Part shown: positions 6,538 to 11,419 of the stretch, piece by piece
How positions within the stretch are numbered: the stretch's first letter is position 1
How the letters are laid out: each line of letters begins with the position of its first letter
Assembly: GCA_937910665.1 (NCBI GenBank)
Contig: CALEPR010000052.1
Coordinates: forward strand, 1-11,419
Source of the DNA: an uncultured Selenomonadales bacterium
Lineage (GTDB): Bacteria > Bacillota > Negativicutes > Selenomonadales > Selenomonadaceae
Direction of reading: 5' to 3'
DNA: 11,419 nucleotides
Translations under genes and position numbers: made by a program
Notes under the pieces: model-generated
Told to the model about the DNA's origin: nothing
The model's database searches: none
What the model saw: only the letters and a program-made list of their open reading frames with translations

Positions 6538-8433
6538 TTAATCATCAACGTCGGCAGAAATTTTTTGCTGACCAAACATGGTGACTAAATTATTTTTATT
6601 AAATCTGTAGTCGGCGGAGGAGAAATCTTGCGTTGAATCATAATTTTTTGACGGCGCATTTAAAATCCCGCAAACTGTATCGAAAATCAAATCATTTGTA
6701 AAATATTCTTCGCGCCGCTCGGAAAGTTTTTCAGTTTGCTCGGGGAAATTTTTTTCATACTCCGGCGACAAATAAATAAACATTGGTATCCGCACCATAT
6801 CGAAAGTGAAAACGTCGGGATTGTGAGAAATTTGCAAATTCTCGCCATGATCTGAAAAATAAATCATCGCCTGCAGATTCAAATTTTTTTCTGCGTAATC
6901 AAAAAATTTCGACAAGACAAAATCTGTATACAAAATTGTGTTCGCGTAAGCCGCCGCAGAAGTCGCCATTCCTGTTCCGTCAGCGGTCGTCCACTTCTTA
7001 AAAATTTTTGGATAGCGATGATTGTAATAAATATGACTACCCATCAAATGCAGAACGACAAAATTATTTTCTGCAGGATTCAACTTTTCCAAAAAATTCA
7101 GCAAAACAATATCGTCCTTGTCGGAAAAGTCGTAAGTGTCGTCAGTCCACTCGGAAACGTCCGCAGTTTTTGCAACCAAAGTTGTCGCGCTGTCATATTC
7201 TCCGTAACGACCTTGATTGCTGAACCAAAAAGTTTTGTAGCCGGCTTTCTTCGCCACGTCGATTATCGAGATTGAATTGTAAAATTCTTTGTCGTTGTAT
7301 TGACTTTGCTCGGTCAGTGCGCGTTGCAGGACAGGAACAGTTTGCGACCAAGATGAGTAAGCGTGATTGTAGACAATAAATTTTCCTGAAACTTTTTCAA
7401 AAGTCGGGGTATTTTCTTCAGTCTGTTTAAAATCTTCGTCGACTTTTACAACAAAATTATCTACAGGCTCAGAAAGTTTTTCGGATTCCGGAATCTTACT
7501 GTCAAGCCAAACGGTATTTTCAAAAGGAAAATTTTTATTGAAGGCATGCATATAAGTTCGGCCGGCAGATTCGCCGATAACAAAAATTACGGTGCCGGGA
7601 TTTTTTGCGGCTAAAGTTTTTGTGGAATCAATTTGTAAATTTGAAAATCTTTCTGCGTGACCTGCGGAATATTTTTGCGTTTCGGCGGCATAATCTGTGA
7701 CAACTTTCCAAAGTCCTGCGATTGAACTTTGCGGAAGGTAAAAAATTATTGAGGAAATCGAACAGACAAAAACTATTGCGGCAGAAATTTTTTGTTTTGA
7801 AGTAAAAATTTTTTCCGCAAATTTTTTGTGCGATTTATAAACTTTCACCAGCAAAAAAGTTATCGCTATCAAAATTAAAATCGTCGGAAAAATTCCTATG
7901 TTCGACTGAATGAAGTCCAAAGATTCTTTTCGGTTCGTCAGATAAATTGCCATGAGCGACGCGGGCGACAGACAATGCCAAAATAAACAGTAATAAACGC
8001 TTTGGACGAAAGGTATCAGCCAGAAAAAAAATGTTAAGATTGTCAGCAGGGCGGCAGAAATTTTTTTTGTCGGCGCGATTAAAACTTCCAAACTTGTCAG
8101 AAATAAAAAAATTGCCGTGCCGATGATGAAATCGTAACAGACCAGAGACATAAACCACGCCTTGTTGTAAGTCCAAGTGTACAGGAGCGGAAAAGTTACA
8201 GCCCAAGCAAGTCCTGTCAAAAAGTTCGGCAGAAGCTGCCGCGAAAAAATTTTTTCCCCGCTCGCGAATTGTCCCAGCGTCAAAATAAAAATTGTCGGCA
8301 AAAAAATTGGCAGAAAATACTGCGGTCCCATGTTCTGCCCGATATCGAGATAGAAAACATTTGTCAAATAAAAATACAACGCCGACAAAATTCCTGCGCG
8401 TTGCAAAAATTTTTTTTCCGCTTCATTCAACAT
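6538..8433 (-). CDS. EptA-like phosphoethanolamine transferase (membrane-anchored sulfatase family)
   Basis: A 631-aa inner-membrane enzyme of the alkaline-phosphatase superfamily. It probably transfers phosphoethanolamine from phosphatidylethanolamine to a lipid A, core or other envelope glycan. About six to seven hydrophobic segments occupy residues 15-235 (near 35-53, 70-88, 97-117, 126-150, 178-197, 217-234). The periplasmic domain begins near 280 with VIGESAGR (catalytic-metal Glu288). The probable nucleophile is Thr365 in SSWSQTVPV; then come LHLMGSH (His467) and YFSDHGENL (Asp528, His529). The N-terminal half of the catalytic domain contains an acidic insert (about 308-350) between the Glu motif and the Thr, and the usual YGYxRxTTP sequence after GES is not clear. 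The ribosome site is weak (GAGGCGG about 12 bases upstream). The gene stands alone, behind the repeat array. Another substrate, such as glycerol phosphate, cannot be excluded. Confidence 0.85.
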   Translation of the reverse strand: MLNEAEKKFLQRAGILSALYFYLTNVFYLDIGQNMGPQYFLPIFLPTIFILTLGQFASGEKIFSRQLLPNFLTGLAWAVTFPLLYTWTYNKAWFMSLVCYDFIIGTAIFLFLTSLEVLIAPTKKISAALLTILTFFFWLIPFVQSVYYCLFWHCLSPASLMAIYLTNRKESLDFIQSNIGIFPTILILIAITFLLVKVYKSHKKFAEKIFTSKQKISAAIVFVCSISSIIFYLPQSSIAGLWKVVTDYAAETQKYSAGHAERFSNLQIDSTKTLAAKNPGTVIFVIGESAGRTYMHAFNKNFPFENTVWLDSKIPESEKLSEPVDNFVVKVDEDFKQTEENTPTFEKVSGKFIVYNHAYSSWSQTVPVLQRALTEQSQYNDKEFYNSISIIDVAKKAGYKTFWFSNQGRYGEYDSATTLVAKTADVSEWTDDTYDFSDKDDIVLLNFLEKLNPAENNFVVLHLMGSHIYYNHRYPKIFKKWTTADGTGMATSAAAYANTILYTDFVLSKFFDYAEKNLNLQAMIYFSDHGENLQISHNPDVFTFDMVRIPMFIYLSPEYEKNFPEQTEKLSERREEYFTNDLIFDTVCGILNAPSKNYDSTQDFSSADYRFNKNNLVTMFGQQKISADVDD

Positions 8434-8450
8434 AAATTTTTTAACCGCCT

Positions 8451-8640
8451 CAACAAAAACTTTTCAAACAAAAACTTTTCAAACAAACTTTTCAAACAAA
8501 ATTTTTTCAAACAAAATTTTTCAAACAAACTTTTTTCAAACAAAACTTTTCAAACAAAATTTTTCAAACAAAATTTTTCAAACAAAACTTTTCAAACAAA
8601 ACTTTTCAAACAAAATTTTCAAACAAAATTTTTCAAACAG
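8451..8640. repeat. Tandem array: 13 copies of a 14-bp CAAACA unit
   Basis: Thirteen CAAACA cores begin at 8465, 8480, 8493, 8508, 8522, 8537, 8551, 8565, 8579, 8593, 8607, 8620 and 8634. Spacing is 13-15 bases, 14 in most cases. The consensus unit is CAAACAAAA(C/T)TTTT. A degenerate copy precedes it near 8452 and the last core changes to CAAACAGAAT. The array lies in the leader/promoter region of the phosphoethanolamine transferase (start 8433, minus strand) and behind the sigH-like gene. Fourteen is not a multiple of three and the unit has no stop in any plus-strand frame, which explains the long plus-strand reading frame over it; I do not regard that as a gene. Confidence 0.95.
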
Positions 8641-8692
8641 AATACTTCAGTGCGACAAAATAATTTCCTGCAAAAAAAATTTTTGACCAATT

Positions 8693-8716
8693 AAAAAAAC
8701 TGCCACCGATGACAGT
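8693..8716 (-). terminator. Rho-independent terminator after the sigH-like gene
   Basis: On the minus strand ACTGTC and GGCAGT (8699-8716) form a six-base stem with one G-T pair. It can extend by an A-T pair around a TCGG loop, and seven T's follow directly (8693-8699). It starts 13 bases behind the sigH-like stop. It separates sigH from the repeat array and the transferase gene, so the latter should have its own promoter. Confidence 0.82.
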
Positions 8717-8728
8717 CAAACATTTTAT

Positions 8729-9469
8729 TCATCTTCCAATCGACGGTTTAAATTTCCGATCGATTGTGGAAAGTCCTCTATAAACTGTTCCAATGTCAAT
8801 AGATTCGCCTCGACTCGCAACATAGCGTTCCAATTTTCGCTTAACTCGTTGAAGGGCATTGTCAATGGATTTTACATGACGATTAAGTCCTTCGGCAATT
8901 TCTTGGTAAGATTTGCCGTCAAGATAAGCCATCAAAACTTGCCACTCCAGATCGCTCAAAATTTCTTCCATCTTTTTTTCGATAGCCAAAAATTCCTCAC
9001 GACTTATGACAAGCTCCTCAGGATCAGCAACCTTTACGCCCGATAAAACGTCCAGCAAAGTTCGATCTGAATCTTCGTCGTAAATCGGTTTGTTGAGCGA
9101 AATGTAAGAATTAAGAGGAATATGTTTTTGCCTAGTTGCAGTTTTTATTGCTGTAATAATTTGTCGAGTCACGCATAATTCGGCAAAGGCATGGAAAGAG
9201 GAAAGTTTGTCACTTTTGAAATCACGAATTGCTTTGTAAAAACCGATCATACCTTCTTGAATAATATCTTCGCGATCTGCGCCGATCAAAAAATAAGACC
9301 TCGCTTTTGCTCTGACAAAACTCCTGTATCTGTGAATGAGATAGTCCAAAGCCGCAGTGTCTGAATTGTCTTTTATTTCAGCAATAAGTTCCTCGTCCGT
9401 CATCGAATCGTACCTGCTGTATTCGTCAGCCGTGACAGTTTCTAAGGTACCTGAAATTGTCTCTTCCAT
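8729..9469 (-). CDS. sigH: Sigma-70 family factor, SigH-like (RNA polymerase sporulation/stationary sigma-H type)
   Basis: A 246-aa sigma factor. Region 2 spans about residues 37-110 with ALDYLIHRYRSFVRAKARSY, the core-binding/-10-melting DREDIIQEGMIGFYKAIRDF (65-84) and SFHAFAELCVTRQIITAIK. The conserved KHIPLNSYISLNKPIYDED (115-133) is highly characteristic of SigH of Firmicutes. Region 4 (about 165-217) has the helix-turn-helix LDGKSYQEIAEGLNRHVKSI and ends with ALQRVKRKLERYV. In Bacillus SigH controls entry to sporulation and competence; in non-sporulating Negativicutes the role is less clear. Extra features are an acidic N-terminus (DSMTDEELIAEIKDN) and a 28-residue C-terminal extension (219-246) beyond the usual end. 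The ribosome site GGAGGG is six bases before the ATG. It has its own consensus promoter and lies 85 bases behind yvcK. Confidence 0.9.
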   Translation of the reverse strand: MEETISGTLETVTADEYSRYDSMTDEELIAEIKDNSDTAALDYLIHRYRSFVRAKARSYFLIGADREDIIQEGMIGFYKAIRDFKSDKLSSFHAFAELCVTRQIITAIKTATRQKHIPLNSYISLNKPIYDEDSDRTLLDVLSGVKVADPEELVISREEFLAIEKKMEEILSDLEWQVLMAYLDGKSYQEIAEGLNRHVKSIDNALQRVKRKLERYVASRGESIDIGTVYRGLSTIDRKFKPSIGR

Positions 9470-9491
9470 ACTACGCCCTCCGTCGAAGCTG

Positions 9492-9520
9492 ATTATACCT
9501 TACAAATTTTACCAAGTCAA
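9492..9520 (-). promoter_or_regulatory. Consensus sigma-A promoter of the sigH-like gene
   Basis: On the minus strand TTGACT (9515-9520) and a perfect TATAAT (9492-9497) are 17 bases apart. The -10 lies 22 bases ahead of the ATG, so the 5' leader would be very short (about 15 bases) and holds just the GGAGGG site. It shows that sigH is transcribed independently of yvcK and by the housekeeping polymerase. Confidence 0.88.
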
Positions 9521-9554
9521 ATTTTTCTGGAAGAGGAAACACAAGGCAAAAATT

Positions 9555-10844
9555 TTATTCATGCTTTGTCATGTCGTCGATAATTTTCATGACCGCTTGA
9601 CAAAGTTTTTCAGGATCGTGACGACCCGCATCCGTTTCGCTCATCAGGTCGGCCTTTATCAACCCCATTCCCATCGCGTTAATTTTATCTTCGTCCACCT
9701 CGACGGCTTGCGCTCCTGTCTTGTCCAAAAATTCTTTGGGAATTGGTTTCGAGTTCACCAAAACGTAATCAATAACTCCTTGCCCTGCATGATCAAGAAT
9801 TGCTTTCGCGTGAGCGGCGGCGGTGTAATTATCAGTTTCGCCGGGCTGAGTCATGACGTTGCAAATATAAATTTTTATTGCGCGAGATTTTTTCAATGCC
9901 TGAGCCACACCTTCAACCAATAAATTCGGCATTATCGAAGTGTAAAGACTTCCGGGTCCGAGAATAACTGCGTCGGAAGTTTCAATCGCCTCCAGAGCGG
10001 CGGGAACTGCTTCAACTTTGTGAGGAAAAAGTTGGACGCGACGAATTTTTTTTCTGACTTCAGGAATTTGCGATTCACCTTCGACAACTGTTCCGTCCGT
10101 CATAATCGCATCAAGTCGAACGTGTTCCTTGCTTGCGGGGATCACTCTACCTTTAACAGCCAAAACTTTTGAAGATTCTTTCAGCGCAGTTTCCATATCT
10201 CCTGTAACTTCATTCATCGCCGCGATAAATAAATTTCCAAAACTGTGACCGGCAAGCGCAGTGTCGCCTTCAAATCTGTACTGAAAAAGTTTTTCCATTA
10301 AAGGCTCGGTGTCAGCCAGTGCGACTAAACAGTTTCGCAGATCACCGGGCGGAATTATTCCAAGTTCTTCGCGCAATCTTCCCGAACTTCCGCCGTCGTC
10401 CGCAACCGTTACGACTGCAGAAATATTTTTTGTCGAAGATTTTATTCCGCGCAGGAGGACAGACAAACCGTGACCGCCGCCGATGACGGTGACAGTCGGC
10501 CCGCGACTTAATTTTCGCTGTTCATAAATCATATCGACAATTCTTTCAGATCTATCGGGAATAATCACGGCGATAATTGATCGAATTATTGAGCGCGTGG
10601 AAAACATCATAAAAATTGCGCCGATTAAAATCATCAAAAAGCCGACAGCCATCGTGAAAGCATAATTGTAACTGCCGAGTGTCAAATAAATGAAACGAAA
10701 AATTTCTTCCTCTGCGCGTCCAAGATATTCATAGTTCAGCGCAAGTGCCGCCCCGAAACTTACAAACAAAACTCCGACCGCGAAAAGTAACAGCCAGCGT
10801 TTCATTTTCATTCCCGGGTACAACCATTTTAATAAATGAAACAT
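9555..10844 (-). CDS. yvcK: YvcK/CofD-like gluconeogenesis factor with N-terminal membrane anchor
   Basis: A 429-aa protein. Residues 115-425 are the YvcK/CofD-like domain, a Rossmann fold that binds UDP-sugars in B. subtilis YvcK and is needed for growth on gluconeogenic carbon and for cell-wall homeostasis. Motifs are IGGGHGLSVLLRG (121-133), VADDGGSSGRLREE (147-160), PPGDLRNCLVALAD (165-178), AGHSFGNLFIAAM (198-210), ILGPGSLYTSIMPNLL (294-309) and NVMTQPGETDNY (329-340). The N-terminal 110 residues add two hydrophobic segments (about 17-37 and 60-81) joined by a short outside loop, then a basic linker. Such anchored YvcK forms are known in Negativicutes and some Clostridia, but not in Bacillus. 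AAGGGA lies about ten bases upstream of the ATG. The usual neighbours rapZ and whiA are not next to it. Confidence 0.94.
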   Translation of the reverse strand: MFHLLKWLYPGMKMKRWLLLFAVGVLFVSFGAALALNYEYLGRAEEEIFRFIYLTLGSYNYAFTMAVGFLMILIGAIFMMFSTRSIIRSIIAVIIPDRSERIVDMIYEQRKLSRGPTVTVIGGGHGLSVLLRGIKSSTKNISAVVTVADDGGSSGRLREELGIIPPGDLRNCLVALADTEPLMEKLFQYRFEGDTALAGHSFGNLFIAAMNEVTGDMETALKESSKVLAVKGRVIPASKEHVRLDAIMTDGTVVEGESQIPEVRKKIRRVQLFPHKVEAVPAALEAIETSDAVILGPGSLYTSIMPNLLVEGVAQALKKSRAIKIYICNVMTQPGETDNYTAAAHAKAILDHAGQGVIDYVLVNSKPIPKEFLDKTGAQAVEVDEDKINAMGMGLIKADLMSETDAGRHDPEKLCQAVMKIIDDMTKHE

Positions 10845-10912
10845 TAAAAATTTTCCCTTTTAATCGCGATGTAACATCTCAGTGAAAGTCGTAAAAAACA
10901 CCTCAAAAATTA

Positions 10913-10938
10913 TCCCCCAGTTCGGGGGAATTTTTTTT
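10913..10938 (+). terminator. GC-rich hairpin with T-run, upstream of yvcK
   Basis: TCCCCC (10913-10918) pairs with GGGGGA (10924-10929) around a five-base loop and is followed by eight T's (10931-10938). This gives a textbook intrinsic terminator for plus-strand transcripts, although no plus-strand gene precedes it. Read on the minus strand, the same hairpin is followed by ATAATTTTTG, a weaker T-run, so it may also end the transcript of the 42-aa ORF or attenuate entry into yvcK, whose start is 69 bases further on. Confidence 0.65.
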
Positions 10939-10999
10939 ATTTTCACATAGTCACGAGATTTTTACAATACCAAACTGAAAAAAACTTGAAAAATGCGGC

Positions 11000-11128
11000 T
11001 CACATCTCCACAGCCAAAGCTAGGGGGTTTTCGCTGCTTTTCGGTAATCCAAAAATTCCAATCGACGAAGAGAGTTGCTCAAATTGCAATTCATAATCTA
11101 CAATATGCCGATCAACTTCAGCAGACAT
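11000..11128 (-). CDS. Small ORF of 42 aa, function unknown
   Basis: The protein begins MSAEVDRHIVDYELQFEQLS and ends NPLALAVEM. It is acidic in its first half and could form an amphipathic helix (about 3-21); the second half has Gly/Pro turns. There is no membrane segment or Cys. It is not in any family I recognise. Support comes from a strong Shine-Dalgarno site, GGAGGGAG, seven bases ahead of the ATG, and a near-consensus promoter about 65 bases upstream. It lies 155 bases ahead of yvcK on the same strand, with a hairpin between. It could be a true small protein, or a leader ORF for the downstream gene. Composition fits block 2 only loosely, as the ORF is richer in GC than the flanks. Confidence 0.5.
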   Translation of the reverse strand: MSAEVDRHIVDYELQFEQLSSSIGIFGLPKSSENPLALAVEM

Positions 11129-11194
11129 TTTTCATCTCCCTCCTTCAAACAAAACGACAGCCTTGACGTAAAAAAAATTATTTTGTTATCATCA

Positions 11195-11222
11195 ATTATA
11201 CAGAAAAAATTTTAAAAATCAA
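11195..11222 (-). promoter_or_regulatory. Sigma-A promoter ahead of the 42-aa ORF (possibly also yvcK)
   Basis: On the minus strand TTGATT (11217-11222) and a perfect TATAAT (11195-11200) are separated by 16 bases. Transcription would begin near 11188 and give a leader of about 60 bases before the 42-aa ORF. I see no comparable promoter between that ORF and yvcK, so yvcK may depend on read-through past the hairpin at 10913-10929. Confidence 0.78.
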
Positions 11223-11264
11223 GAAAAGTATTACTCCAGCACGGAAATCAATTTTGCGAAAATA

Positions 11265-11273
11265 TGGTAAAAT
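11265..11273 (+). promoter_or_regulatory. Possible extended -10 promoter facing the right edge
   Basis: TGGTAAAAT fits the extended -10 form TGnTAtaaT with one mismatch. The -35 region is poor (AAATCA-like), as is common for extended -10 promoters. It would drive transcription rightward into the leader-like region and out of the window. It is divergent from the minus-strand promoter at 11195-11222. Confidence 0.4.
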
Positions 11274-11306
11274 AAAAAAATGGCAATAATGGAATTTTTT
11301 TGATGA

Positions 11307-11363
11307 GGTAACGACACTGAGGGAGAAAAATGGCGTTATCTTCCCGAAAAATTGGGAGTTTTT
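11307..11363 (+). promoter_or_regulatory. Leader-like region with two overlapping hairpins and a short ORF
   Basis: GGTAACG (11307-11313) pairs with CGTTATC (11334-11340), enclosing a 20-base loop that holds a ribosome site (GGGAG, 11321-11325) and an ATG at 11330. That ATG opens a 20-codon frame ending at 11392. Immediately after, CTTCC/TCCC at 11340-11345 can pair with GGGAG at 11354-11358, followed by five T's: a weak terminator. The two GGGAG copies compete for the same pyrimidine stretch. The design resembles an attenuator or a cis-regulatory RNA, but it matches no riboswitch class I know and the regulated gene is outside the window. Confidence 0.35.
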
Positions 11364-11419
11364 GGGTTGTGTCAATAGATTTGTGTAAGTGAAAAAAATT
11401 AAAAATCAAATTTATCGAA

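Larger units (their letters stand above)
10845..11419. other. 575-base region without a long gene, right end of the window
   Basis: No reading frame longer than 42 codons with coding character is visible. It contains, from left to right: the yvcK ribosome site; a GC hairpin with a T-run; a 42-aa minus-strand ORF with promoter and ribosome site; and a divergent plus-strand leader-like region with an extended -10 and two overlapping hairpins. No tRNA or recognised riboswitch consensus was found on either strand. Confidence 0.6.

Noticed and set aside
8451..8640. CRISPR array
   Set aside because: The unit is 14 bases with no unique spacers and no cas genes nearby; it is a simple tandem repeat.
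8269..8694. Plus-strand 141-codon open frame rich in Phe, Lys, Gln and Asn over the repeat array
   Set aside because: It arises because the 14-bp repeat lacks stop codons; it has no ribosome site and runs antisense into the transferase gene, so it is not a gene.
9357..9923. 188-codon plus-strand open frame antisense to sigH and yvcK
   Set aside because: It lies over two well-identified genes, has no family resemblance and no ribosome site; a shadow frame.
11330..11392. 20-codon ORF with a good ribosome site at the right edge
   Set aside because: Not listed as a gene because it is very short and its start lies inside a potential stem; it is kept only as a possible leader peptide in the finding on that region.

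Overview
The window appears to hold two blocks of different character. Block 1 (about 1-1,720) carries the 3' end of a DUF342/FapA-type gene, two small genes behind it and a convergent J-domain gene. Its base and codon use are ordinary (CAG for Gln, CTT/CTG for Leu). The gene set resembles the tail of a flagellar (fliA-fapA) operon, and to my eye the proteins read more like those of a spirochaete such as Treponema than of the organism in block 2. That attribution is from memory and untested.

Block 2 (about 1,900-11,419) is AT-rich, studded with A-tract/T-tract words of the AAAATTTT type even inside genes, and prefers TTG for Leu, GCG for Ala and CAA for Gln. Its proteins point to a diderm firmicute of the Negativicutes (Selenomonas/Veillonella relatives). 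It has a YvcK protein with an N-terminal membrane anchor and a SigH-like sigma factor, both typical of Firmicutes. It also has an EptA-like phosphoethanolamine transferase, which implies an LPS-bearing outer membrane, and a stand-alone FlhB C-terminal-like protein.

Layout: fapA' > 110-aa gene > SwrB/DUF6115-like gene (+, one operon); J-domain gene (-, convergent); a gap holding the composition change; AEC-family transporter (+); DUF47/PhoU-like gene (+); cobQ (+). These meet, one base apart, a minus-strand series: MetH-reactivation-domain protein, FlhB-like protein with its own strong promoter, phosphoethanolamine transferase, a 13-copy 14-bp repeat array, a terminator, the sigH-like gene with its own consensus promoter, and yvcK. 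Upstream of yvcK are a GC hairpin, a 42-aa minus-strand small ORF with a near-consensus promoter and Shine-Dalgarno site, and a divergent plus-strand leader-like region at the right edge.

Functionally, cobQ (corrinoid amidation) and the MetH-activation protein (reactivation of a B12 enzyme) form a B12-related pair. DUF47, YvcK and the phosphoethanolamine transferase touch phosphate, carbon and envelope physiology. I see no tRNA, rRNA, CRISPR array, transposase or phage gene. The least explained elements are the composition boundary, the repeat array, the 42-aa ORF with its hairpin upstream of yvcK, and the competing-hairpin leader at the right end.
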